DNA from: DATAMF01 sp964472565
GTDB taxonomy: Bacteria; Chloroflexota; Anaerolineae; Aggregatilineales; Aggregatilineaceae
Length of the DNA stretch: 12,240 nucleotides
Assembly (NCBI GenBank): GCA_964472565.1
Contig: CAYYNB010000173.1
Location: 1 to 12,240, forward strand
Direction: 5' to 3'
A program made the translations under genes and the position numbers. The notes beneath the pieces were generated by a model. The model did no database searches, was not told the DNA's origin, and worked only from the letters and a program-made list of their open reading frames with translations. Shown piece after piece: positions 1 to 6,646 of the stretch. Within the stretch, counting starts at the first letter, position 1; the number at the start of each line of letters is the position of its first letter.

Positions 1-39
1 CTATTATCACGAGCAGCATTAAGCCCATTTCTCGCCCAT

Positions 40-68
40 TTGTATACCCAATCAGTAAGAACTATAAT
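40..68 (+). promoter_or_regulatory. Candidate sigma70-type promoter for the first hydrolase
   Basis: A perfect TATAAT at 63-68 lies 17 bases after a poor -35 box, TTGTAT at 40-45. Transcription would start near 75, leaving a leader of about ten bases that begins at the ribosome binding site (GGAGGA, 75-80). The -10 match is exact, but the weak -35 and very short leader keep this tentative. Confidence 0.3.
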
Positions 69-84
69 CTGGTTGGAGGAAAAT

Positions 85-1068
85 ATGGCCGCTTCAACAA
101 ATAAGGTAAGGAATGGATTCGTAACAGCCTTTGCGCTGCCCGTGACGGTAAGTGTGGCTTGGCTGCTCTACAGCCGTTTTCGAATCAATCACCGGGTCCA
201 TCTCTCTGCCGCGCTCCCCGCCGAGCGCAAAACGTTGATCAGTCCCAGCGCCGGACACCTTATATATTATAGGGACAACCACGCCGCCGGGACTCCGCTG
301 GTTCTCCTGCACAGCATCAACGCCGCCGCATCATCCTACGAGCTGCGCCCGCTGTTCCAGCATTACCGCGCCGCTCGTCCCGTATATGCGCTCGATCTGC
401 CCGGTTTTGGCTTTTCCGAACGCGCCAATGTGCGTTATACCCCGCGCCTTTACACCCAGGCCATCGCGGACTTTCTCGCCGCCGAAGTCGGCCAACCCGC
501 CGACGTGATCGCGCTTTCCCTCACCAGCGAATTTGCCGCCCGTGCGGCGGTTGAAAATCCATCCCTGTTCCGTTCCCTGACCATGATCTCACCCACAGGT
601 CTATCCACAAAGCAGGAAGCCATGTCCGGCGGCCATTCCCTGCTGCGGCGCATGCTGTTGTTCCCCGTGTGGAGTCAGGCGCTTTTTGATCTGCTGGCAA
701 CTCAGGAGAGCATTCACGCCTTTTTGGAGCGTAGTTTTGTTGGTGAGGTAGACAAGGGTCTGGACTCGTATGCCTATGAGACGACACACCAGCCCGGCGC
801 GCGATATGCGCCCTTCGCCTTTGTGAGCGGTTGTCTCTTTTCGCCCGACATCCGAACCGCAGTCTATGACAAACTAACGATCCCCGTCTGCGTGCTCTAT
901 GACGAGGATCCCTATGTCTCATTTGAACGGCTGCCCGATCTGCTTACCAGCCATCCGAACTGGCACGCCGAACGGCTCATCCCGACGCGCGGCCTGCCGC
1001 ACTTCGAAAAACTGGATGAGACGGCATCAGACTTAGATCGTTTCTGGTCGAGTGTTAATCCTGGCTGA
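85..1068 (+). CDS. Membrane-anchored alpha/beta hydrolase
   Basis: Alpha/beta-fold hydrolase of 327 residues; the substrate cannot be read from sequence. The start at 85 is chosen because GGAGGA lies four bases upstream; the frame stays open to a TTG at 40, but that adds residues with no ribosome binding site. One hydrophobic segment (about residues 11-29) followed by basic residues suggests an N-terminal membrane anchor. The core then follows family order: strand and oxyanion region PLVLLHSIN (71-79), ALDLPGFGFSER (102-113), nucleophile elbow VIALSLTSEF (141-150) with Ser145, a helical cap (about 175-250), candidate acid Asp275 in YDEDPY, and candidate His306 in GLPHFEKLDE. The elbow reads A-L-S-L-T-S rather than G-x-S-x-G, so activity is likely but not assured. 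The 3' end overlaps the next gene, which is convergent. Confidence 0.85.
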   Translation: MAASTNKVRNGFVTAFALPVTVSVAWLLYSRFRINHRVHLSAALPAERKTLISPSAGHLIYYRDNHAAGTPLVLLHSINAAASSYELRPLFQHYRAARPVYALDLPGFGFSERANVRYTPRLYTQAIADFLAAEVGQPADVIALSLTSEFAARAAVENPSLFRSLTMISPTGLSTKQEAMSGGHSLLRRMLLFPVWSQALFDLLATQESIHAFLERSFVGEVDKGLDSYAYETTHQPGARYAPFAFVSGCLFSPDIRTAVYDKLTIPVCVLYDEDPYVSFERLPDLLTSHPNWHAERLIPTRGLPHFEKLDETASDLDRFWSSVNPG

Positions 1069-1945
1069 TCAGATTCGTCTCGAAAAAGCCAACCACTTTT
1101 TGCTCGTACTCATCGGGCGCGCGTTTCAGGCCCTGAATATGATCCGATTCCGGCACGACCCACAGTTCGCCGCGATCTCCCACCGCGTCCACGAACACGT
1201 TGCCGTAATCGCTTTCCTCGTCGAGCTTCCCCGCCGCGATAAACAAAAAGTGTGTGTCCGTCGCCGCCTTGAGCGATTCCATAATCGGTGTCGGCGTATC
1301 TTCACCGCTAAACAGCCCTACCGAGAAAGTCAGAACGCGCGTCGGGAAACTGTGGAGAAAAGAATTGTTCGCGTCGAGCGCCGTATATTCGTCCACAAAA
1401 CGGTACGTTGCGCCCTCGCTGACTATCGCCTTGATCGCCGGATACGCGGACGCCGATCCGAGCACCACTTCACCCCCCAGCGAGAGTCCCAGTGCGCCGA
1501 TGTTTTTTACGTCCGCCTGCTGCGCCAGATAATCTACCGCCGCGCCGACATCCTGAGTCCCCATCCAGCCAAAGCGATTCGTCCCGCCGTCGCTTTCACC
1601 ATGTCCGCGCATATCCAGCGCCAGCACACCGAATCCGTGTTCAGCCAGCAGCGTGCTGTGTTTGCGCACATCTTCGCGTGAATTGCCAGACCCATGCACC
1701 ACGATGATCACTGCGCCATTCTGCGGCGGCGCATACCATGCCGCCAGTTTCACCTCGTCGCTGGTCGTCAGCGTGACCTCTTCAAAACCATCCGGCGGAT
1801 CTCCCACCGAAGAATCCCTGTCCCAGGTCGCAAAAATGCCAAATCCAAACGGCAGAATCAGATTGGTGACGAGCAGCAGCACGGCAAAAAGAATCAGAAT
1901 CCAAAGACCGATCCGTTTCACCCATTTCAGGTGTGAGCGTTTCAT
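1055..1945 (-). CDS. Membrane-anchored alpha/beta hydrolase with canonical GxSxGG elbow
   Basis: A 296-residue hydrolase, probably tethered to the outer face of the cytoplasmic membrane by a hydrophobic segment at about residues 11-34 after a basic N-terminus (KRSHLKWVKR). The rest resembles the dienelactone hydrolase/S9-like branch: oxyanion motif HGSGNS (84-89), DMRGHGESDGG (111-121), nucleophile elbow GLSLGG (153-158) with Ser155, candidate acid Asp242 in GKLDEESD, and catalytic His269 in PESDHIQGL. All triad positions can be assigned, so it should be an active esterase, lipase or peptidase; the substrate is unknown. The start is preceded by a purine-rich GGGGGAAA. Its last 14 bases overlap the end of the convergent hydrolase upstream in the window. 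The two proteins differ in cap and motifs, so they are not a recent duplication. Confidence 0.88.
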   Translation of the reverse strand: MKRSHLKWVKRIGLWILILFAVLLLVTNLILPFGFGIFATWDRDSSVGDPPDGFEEVTLTTSDEVKLAAWYAPPQNGAVIIVVHGSGNSREDVRKHSTLLAEHGFGVLALDMRGHGESDGGTNRFGWMGTQDVGAAVDYLAQQADVKNIGALGLSLGGEVVLGSASAYPAIKAIVSEGATYRFVDEYTALDANNSFLHSFPTRVLTFSVGLFSGEDTPTPIMESLKAATDTHFLFIAAGKLDEESDYGNVFVDAVGDRGELWVVPESDHIQGLKRAPDEYEQKVVGFFETNLISQD

Positions 1946-2025
1946 ATGGTTTCCCCCGCAGAGTGTAAGCGCAGCCCTTTATTGTAGTCTGCTCCCCAAC
2001 TCTCAGCCAGCTTGTTTAAAATCGC

Positions 2026-2583
2026 CTACCACACTTCCGCCCGCGTGTAGGCGTAATTGGCGGGCTTGCTCTCGCTGCTGTGGCTGATCCCCAGGTTGCC
2101 GATATTCTCCCCGTTGAGTGTAATCACGGCTGTCTGGACCGCTGATTCGGCGAATACGGTCAGCAAAAACTGCACCCGCGCCGCGATCAGAACCGTATCA
2201 CCCGGTCCTGAAATCGTCCCGCTTAGCGTCACCATCGCCTGACTGCCGTCGAACGTCACCCCATTGAGGCCCAGATCGCTGCTGGTCCACGCATTACTCG
2301 GATCGCTCATCATCGCCTGGAGCGCCAGCCGGATATTCTCGGCGCTGTCGTTCGTGCGCATAATCGTGGATACCGTCGGGGAAAGAATCAATTGATCCGG
2401 CACAATGACCACACTCCCCGCTGGGAATGTATTGCTGGCAAAATAATAGTACACGATAGGCGTTTCGGGCAGCGTGGTCTTGGTCGGTTCGGCGGAGATC
2501 ACGTCGTCATCACTGCCGCTTGATAACGTACAGGCCAGCGCCGAACTGAATAACATCACGCCGATGATCACAACTCGCAGCAT
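2026..2583 (-). CDS. GerMN-domain lipoprotein
   Basis: A 185-residue predicted lipoprotein. The start at 2583 is preferred over a longer reading from 2640 because GGAGAG lies just upstream and the protein then opens with a signal peptide, MLRVVIIGVMLFSSALAC, with Cys18 as the likely lipidated residue (ALAC, an imperfect lipobox). After a short acidic, Thr/Pro-rich linker (about 20-42), residues 45-185 match the GerMN pattern: a VVIVPDQLILSP strand, the helix ENIRLALQAMMSDP (82-95), a hydrophobic strand around AMVTLSGTI (116-124), then helix and strand AARVQFLLTVFAESAVQTAVITLNGE (134-159). GerMN domains are known in spore germination proteins and in many non-sporulating envelope lipoproteins; the function here is unknown. 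It is divergent from the DUF4139 gene, 132 bp away, so the two may share control. Confidence 0.75.
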   Translation of the reverse strand: MLRVVIIGVMLFSSALACTLSSGSDDDVISAEPTKTTLPETPIVYYYFASNTFPAGSVVIVPDQLILSPTVSTIMRTNDSAENIRLALQAMMSDPSNAWTSSDLGLNGVTFDGSQAMVTLSGTISGPGDTVLIAARVQFLLTVFAESAVQTAVITLNGENIGNLGISHSSESKPANYAYTRAEVW

Positions 2584-2715
2584 TATCTTCTCTCCGGTGT
2601 AAAAGCAATTCTGTGAATTAGGACACCCCAAACGATCCAAAAGTTCCTTTGTGGGAACCTCTCCCGTGTAATAAACGTCTTCTTATGTAAAGCAAAATTT
2701 TACAGGAGACGGATC

Positions 2716-4209
2716 ATGCAGAAAAGAGTCTCGGTTGTTACCTTCGTGACCATTGTTTTGGTGATGCTGGGCATCACCTGGACCGCGCTGGGCCAGGACG
2801 ACACCGTTTATGAGGCGCAGTTCGTTTCGAATGAGGGCATGCATTTAACGATTTACGGCAACGGCTTTGCGCTCGTCCGTGACACCCGCACCTTCGATCT
2901 GCAAAGCGGCATGAACCGGGTCCGCTTTGCGAACGTGCCCCAACTCCTGCGCCAGGATTCGGTGGCGTTCACCTCGTCCAACGGTGCCGTCTATGTCGCC
3001 GAGCAGTTTCTGGCAACCGCCGCACCGACATTTTCGCTCGGCCTGCTGGTCTATGAAAATATCGGGCAGGAAGTCAGCGTGACGCTCAACGACGAAGACA
3101 GCACGACCTACAGCGGCAAGTTGCTCAGCACCGACGGCTATAATCTGGTCATCCAGCAGGCTGACGGCAGCCTTGTCACCGTCGCCCAGGACACCGTGCG
3201 CAAATATCGCCTGCCGCAGCTTGACGCGGAACGCCTCGCCCAGCCGGAACTGAGCCTGCTGGTTCACAGCGACGATGCCGGACCGCAAACCCTGACCATC
3301 ACCTATATCACCGAAGGCCTCAGTTGGCAGAACGCCAGCTACAACATGCACCTGGCCGCAGATAATGAGTCGCTGACCCTGAACGGCTGGCTGACAGTCA
3401 ACGACTTCACCAGCGCGACCTTCGAAAAGGCGCAAATCACGCTCGCTTATGGCGACTTTGACCGCCTGCAATTCGTCTCGCACGAAATGGAATTCGCCGC
3501 GATGCCCACCTCCACACCGCCCGGTACCGCGACGCCAAGCGCTTACGGCGGCGGCACACCGGGCATGGCGCAGCCCGCGAACCTGCTGCTGGACATCGCG
3601 CGCCCGGTGACACTCCCCGCTGGACAGGCGACCACCATCGAATTTCTGGCTGGAGCGACCACCGCCGCCCGCAATGTCTACATCTACGACGCCAGCCCGC
3701 GCGTCTACGGCTACAGCGGCTTTATCACCAACCCCGACTACGGCCTGACCGGAGTCACCACCGTGCAGAACTTCCTGGAATTCTCCACCGAGAGCGACGG
3801 CGGCCTGGGCATGGCGCTCCCCGCCGGAACGCTGCGCATCTACCAGGAGAACGAGAGCGGCGCATCCCTGCTGATCGGCCAGACGCAGCTTGCCTTCACA
3901 CCCGAAGGCGAAGTCGTGCAGGTCTTTCTCGACAATGCCGCCGACCTCACCGGGGAGCGCGTGCAGACCGACTTCCAGACGCTGTCCAGCGAGGCGATCC
4001 AGGAGAGCTACGAGCTTCACCTGACGAACACGGGCGACAAAGACCTGACCGTCACCGTGCCGGAACGCATGACCCGCAGCGCCCGCTGGGAAATCCTCGG
4101 CGCGTCGGCCCCCTACGAGCAGCCGGACGAATTCGGCATCGAGTTCCGCGTGGACGTGCCCGCTGGCAGCACCGTCACGATCAGCTACACGGTGCTCTAT
4201 ACGCAATAA
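2716..4209 (+). CDS. Exported DUF4139-domain protein
   Basis: A 497-residue exported protein of unknown function. AGGAG at 2704-2708 sets the start. Residues 1-26 form a signal peptide with likely cleavage at TALG/Q. The body is beta-rich. An N-terminal region (about 38-170) contains LTIYGNGFALVRDTRTF and LRQDSVAF, as in the N-terminal part of this family. A DUF4139 segment follows at about 185-240 (TITYITEGLSWQNASYNMHL, then a strand ending in AQITLAYGDF). A flexible Pro/Thr/Gly-rich linker spans about 259-279, and the C-terminal half (about 285-497) contains the family-like ending SYELHLTNTGDKDLTVTVPE (421-440). The family has no established activity; the extracellular location is inferred from the signal peptide. 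GC content is high and codon use is uniform. It is followed by a palindromic repeat array and then the convergent mazF. Confidence 0.8.
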   Translation: MQKRVSVVTFVTIVLVMLGITWTALGQDDTVYEAQFVSNEGMHLTIYGNGFALVRDTRTFDLQSGMNRVRFANVPQLLRQDSVAFTSSNGAVYVAEQFLATAAPTFSLGLLVYENIGQEVSVTLNDEDSTTYSGKLLSTDGYNLVIQQADGSLVTVAQDTVRKYRLPQLDAERLAQPELSLLVHSDDAGPQTLTITYITEGLSWQNASYNMHLAADNESLTLNGWLTVNDFTSATFEKAQITLAYGDFDRLQFVSHEMEFAAMPTSTPPGTATPSAYGGGTPGMAQPANLLLDIARPVTLPAGQATTIEFLAGATTAARNVYIYDASPRVYGYSGFITNPDYGLTGVTTVQNFLEFSTESDGGLGMALPAGTLRIYQENESGASLLIGQTQLAFTPEGEVVQVFLDNAADLTGERVQTDFQTLSSEAIQESYELHLTNTGDKDLTVTVPERMTRSARWEILGASAPYEQPDEFGIEFRVDVPAGSTVTISYTVLYTQ

Positions 4210-4249
4210 CGCGCCCAACGATTTTCAAACCCCCGTCCAGGTAAGAAAC

Positions 4250-4360
4250 GGGTATAAGTAGCCTACTTTTTTAACCTTCTTTGGGATAAAAGTAGGCTAC
4301 TTTGGGTTATGATGTGGGATAAAGTAACCTACTTTGGGGTGGGAATCAGGTTACTTGGGG
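4250..4360. repeat. Degenerate tandem array of palindromic units, period about 33 bp
   Basis: Four head-to-tail units each begin with GGG: 4250, 4283, 4316 and 4341. The first three have the core AAGTAGCCTACTTT, AAGTAGGCTACTTT or AAGTAACCTACTTT, and the fourth has a decayed CAGGTTACTTGGGG. Each core is nearly palindromic. In addition, 4256-4270 and 4288-4302 are perfect 15-bp reverse complements separated by 17 bases, so neighbouring units can pair into a strong hairpin. The array fills the gap between the 3' ends of the DUF4139 gene and mazF, where it could act as a bidirectional terminator or mRNA-end structure. No T-run follows the long hairpin on the plus strand. Confidence 0.85.
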
Positions 4361-4398
4361 GCATAAGTCGGCGGTTTGGGCACGGATCGGGGACGCGG

Positions 4399-4734
4399 CT
4401 AAAGTCCCAGCAGCGCTTTTATTTTATTCCGAACATCGGTCAGTACATCAGGCGGCAGGCTTTGCACGAAAGCAGCGTTTCGTGCATGCCAATCGAGGCT
4501 TTTGATCTGGTCGGATAACACGACTCCGCTCACCTTGCCATTTTCGGGTAATTTGACCTCAAAGGGATAGCCTTTGATCTGGCTCGTAACCGGACATACA
4601 ACCGCAAGACTCGTTTTGGCGTTATAGGCTTGCGGAGATAAAACCAATGCGGGGCGTTTTCCAGCTTGTTCATGCCCGCTTTGAGGGTCAAAATCCAGCC
4701 AGATCACATCCCCGCAATCTGGAATATAGGCCAT
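4399..4734 (-). CDS. mazF: MazF-family toxin, mRNA interferase
   Basis: A 111-residue toxin of the MazF/PemK family, sequence-specific endoribonucleases that cut mRNA and arrest growth when the antitoxin is lost. The family hallmarks are all present: GDVIWLDFDP (8-17), the loop GHEQAGKRPALVLSP (20-34) containing Glu22 and Arg27, which correspond by position to E. coli MazF Glu24 and Arg29, PVTSQIKGYPFEV (48-60), and VVLSDQIKSLDW (71-82). Length and resemblance to E. coli MazF are striking along the whole protein, so this is an intact ChpA-type toxin rather than a remote PemK relative. Its ATG directly follows the mazE stop codon with no gap, so it is probably translated by coupling from within mazE. 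The cleavage sequence cannot be predicted from here. The gene ends 190 bp from the convergent DUF4139 gene. Confidence 0.95.
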   Translation of the reverse strand: MAYIPDCGDVIWLDFDPQSGHEQAGKRPALVLSPQAYNAKTSLAVVCPVTSQIKGYPFEVKLPENGKVSGVVLSDQIKSLDWHARNAAFVQSLPPDVLTDVRNKIKALLGL

Positions 4735-4977
4735 TTACCAGACCTCGTTTCCGGCAGCAGCCCCCGTCGTGATCTCCTCGTGCAAATTTTCAACTGTAAT
4801 TTGCGCAAGCAGAGCGTCCAAATCATAAGATTCAGAAGTGACAGGTTCAATCACCAGGACACCATCTCGCAGTTTTATTTCCACCACGGAATCTTTCCGC
4901 AACCCGGTTTCCTCCGCAAAGTCCTTTGGAATGCGGAGTGCTAAGCTGTTTCCCCACATCCTCACTTTGGTGAGCAT
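4735..4977 (-). CDS. mazE: MazE-family antitoxin, AbrB-type DNA-binding protein
   Basis: An 80-residue antitoxin, first gene of the mazEF operon. Residues 1-45 form the swapped-hairpin AbrB/MazE DNA-binding domain (VRMWGNSLALRIPKDF, 5-20; VVEIKLRDGVLVIEPV, 31-46). The acidic C-terminal tail contains ENLHEEI (63-69) and ends in EVW, closely like the toxin-binding tail of E. coli MazE (recalled from memory, not searched). The family role is to wrap and inhibit MazF, and alone or with MazF to repress the operon. The start is preceded by GAGGGA about seven bases upstream, and the stop TAA touches the mazF ATG. A promoter and palindromic operator lie directly upstream. Confidence 0.94.
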   Translation of the reverse strand: MLTKVRMWGNSLALRIPKDFAEETGLRKDSVVEIKLRDGVLVIEPVTSESYDLDALLAQITVENLHEEITTGAAAGNEVW

Positions 4978-5007
4978 TTCAGTCCCTCACTGATATTATG
5001 TTGATAC

Positions 5008-5021
5008 AATGTATATACATT
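5008..5021. promoter_or_regulatory. Palindromic operator of mazEF
   Basis: The 14-bp perfect palindrome AATGTATATACATT overlaps the -10 box of the mazEF promoter by three bases and covers the expected transcription start. A binding protein here would block transcription. E. coli mazEF is autorepressed by MazE/MazEF at a TATAC/GTATC-rich alternating palindrome in the same relative position, so MazE(F) autorepression is the natural inference. Confidence 0.65.
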
Positions 5022-5047
5022 ATAGGAGAAAAACGCAGAATGTCCAA
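5019..5047 (-). promoter_or_regulatory. Promoter of the mazEF operon
   Basis: On the minus strand, a -35 box TTGGAC (5047-5042) is followed after exactly 17 bases by a perfect -10 box TATAAT (5024-5019). Transcription would start near 5012, giving a leader of about 35 bases to the mazE ATG at 4977. This is the best promoter in the window. The -10 box overlaps the palindromic operator. Confidence 0.7.
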
Positions 5048-5052
5048 CTCTG

Positions 5053-5064
5053 AAACTATAGTTT
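5053..5064. repeat. Second palindrome upstream of the mazEF -35 box
   Basis: AAACTATAGTTT is a perfect 12-bp palindrome, six bases upstream of the mazEF -35 box. Its sequence differs from the downstream operator, so it may bind another regulator or be chance in AT-rich DNA. The rest of the gap to 5231 shows nothing recognisable. Confidence 0.45.
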
Positions 5065-5231
5065 AGAGTAGAAATGTTCAGCGTCAACACTGGCGATTAA
5101 GCCGAATAATCAGAATAAAATGAAGAATATAAACAACGATGCCGACATACGATGGGTTACGAGATGACTACTAATACACCGCTTTAGGGTACGTTCAGCT
5201 CTGAGGATGTTTCTAAGTAGAAACTTGCTAT

Positions 5232-6302
5232 CTACTTCTGAATGAGTTTATGTCGCTGTTTTTTTCCTGTCGTTTTCTGCCTACTTTTTCCAGAATGATA
5301 AGGTTCTTTAGGATCGCGAGCATAATCAATCCAACCTTTCCACCTCTTAAATTTTTCAGGCTTTAAAATACCTATAGTGTTGAAAATAATTGTACCAACT
5401 CCTGAAATGATTGAAATCAATCCGCCAAGAATATCTTTTGGGATAGTACTTACTCCAAGTAAACTGCTAGCCAATCCAATAGACCCCATTCCTATGAAGA
5501 ACCAAGCTCCACCTAAAATAAATCCATAACCAGCGATTACTGTCAAAAGACCTAACGGAAAGTTGGTTAATATTATGGAAAAACCAAAAAACGCAATCAG
5601 TTCACCTATAATCACTCTAATAGCTTCTCTAAACTTTGGGAAAGGAATTATATCCATACCTACAAGTGCCCATCGGGTTACAACAACTCCTAGCGAAATA
5701 TCCATAATAAATTCAGAAGCGATCCCCGCACTAAGAAGTCCTATCCCTGAGAGCATTAATCCTAAGTAAACGACTCGCTTCGAACCATTCTTCCGTATAA
5801 ACGTTTCAATGATGGTAATGAAAAAACCCATGTTTGAGGTAATTAGGAAAATTCCCATTCCAAACTCCCCATCAACGATTACAGGTATTCCTGATATAGC
5901 TCCTCCTAACGCTACAATAAGACCGCCTATCGTCCCAACTATTTTCAAAGATTTGGATGTTAGTCTGGAGAAAATTTTATAGCTTGTAAACAATAGTAAC
6001 CCAATGGATTGGGTACACAACTGTATTCCAGCAACATAGTTATTTTTTGAGAAATAAATTAGACCATAGATAAAGACCCAAGCTGTCAGCAGTAACATAA
6101 ATATCAATAGCATGACTAAAACAACATCACCTACAGCAGCAACTAAATTTTTAATTCGAACTTGGGCCAGCTCAGGTTTTTCATCCTGAAGCGTCATTTG
6201 TCTTTGAAACCAACTACCCCAAAGTTGCAATCCAAAGGTGATAATGATTGCATAAAGGAGAGTAATAGGATCAGCGGGATCAATATTTATATTGACTTCC
6301 AT
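5232..6302 (-). CDS. Unrecognised polytopic membrane protein
   Basis: I do not recognise this 356-residue protein. It is strongly hydrophobic, with about nine or ten membrane segments, roughly at residues 13-30, 55-83, 92-110, 120-142, 147-168, 178-197, 202-218, 232-248, 251-275 and 290-312. Several are rich in small-residue motifs (GTIGGLIVALGGAISG at 123-138, GYGFILGGAWFFIGMGSIG at 258-276), which suggests tight helix packing. The tail from about 313 is basic and polar (KPEKFKRWKGW, then SGKSRQKTTGKKQRHK), probably cytoplasmic. No transporter, kinase or glycosyltransferase signature is visible. The start lacks a clear ribosome binding site. The gene is much more AT-rich than its neighbours and stands alone between mazEF and the ABC operon, consistent with acquisition from elsewhere. 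It is continuously open with sensible membrane topology, so I take it as real. Confidence 0.72.
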   Translation of the reverse strand: MEVNINIDPADPITLLYAIIITFGLQLWGSWFQRQMTLQDEKPELAQVRIKNLVAAVGDVVLVMLLIFMLLLTAWVFIYGLIYFSKNNYVAGIQLCTQSIGLLLFTSYKIFSRLTSKSLKIVGTIGGLIVALGGAISGIPVIVDGEFGMGIFLITSNMGFFITIIETFIRKNGSKRVVYLGLMLSGIGLLSAGIASEFIMDISLGVVVTRWALVGMDIIPFPKFREAIRVIIGELIAFFGFSIILTNFPLGLLTVIAGYGFILGGAWFFIGMGSIGLASSLLGVSTIPKDILGGLISIISGVGTIIFNTIGILKPEKFKRWKGWIDYARDPKEPYHSGKSRQKTTGKKQRHKLIQK

Positions 6303-6646
6303 TGAGTTATCCCATCAAATATGCAATGAACTATATAAGAAACACTGTTAGTGCTATTAAAAAGTCGTCATCTCAGATAATAAGAATATTTTTTGTACAA
6401 CCTTTAGTCTACAGCATTTATTAAATATAGGGATAGTGATAGCTTGCCGGGCTTTTTATTATTCATCTATCCAGATATCCTTGGTAGTAGATGTAGGCTG
6501 ATATCTCAAGATATAAGTTGAACCTACTGCTTTACTCTGCAGAAGTGAATTAGCAATATTTCAGAATGACGATAGCCGCTCCTTCTACCGCGCGCTACAA
6601 TACCTCCCCGTTGGTTTTGTCTTTCCACGCTCATCAGGAGCACCTC
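6303..6646. other. AT-rich intergenic region between divergent genes
   Basis: This 344-bp stretch separates the orphan membrane protein (minus) from the ABC operon (plus). It contains one candidate minus-strand promoter (6332-6360) and a 7-bp inverted repeat, AGATATC at 6473-6479 and GATATCT at 6500-6506, whose role is unknown. The reading frame of the ATPase extends back to 6566 but without a ribosome binding site or family resemblance, so I treat 6566-6646 as non-coding. No clear promoter for the ABC operon was found. Confidence 0.6.
6332..6360 (-). promoter_or_regulatory. Candidate promoter for the orphan membrane protein
   Basis: On the minus strand, TTAATA (6360-6355) and TATATA (6337-6332) are separated by 17 bases, and transcription would begin about 20 bases before the ATG at 6302. 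Such matches are common by chance in AT-rich DNA. Confidence 0.3.

Noticed and set aside
2845..4218. A 457-codon open frame antisense to the DUF4139 gene
   Set aside because: It is a by-product of GC-rich codon use: the plus-strand frame has a signal peptide, ribosome binding site and family motifs, and the antisense product has no recognisable domain.
4250..4360. CRISPR-like array
   Set aside because: Units are contiguous and degenerate with no unique spacers, and no cas gene is near.
4309..4518. Small plus-strand open frame starting inside the palindrome array
   Set aside because: It overlaps the 3' end of mazF on the other strand and has no ribosome binding site or recognisable product.
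4399..6302. A defence island built from mazEF and the orphan membrane protein
   Set aside because: The genes have separate promoters and a 254-bp gap, and the membrane protein shows no defence-related motif; co-location alone is not enough.
6566..6646. N-terminal extension of the ABC ATPase
   Set aside because: No ribosome binding site at 6566 and no family resemblance in the extra residues, whereas the ATG at 6647 has AGGAG at proper distance.
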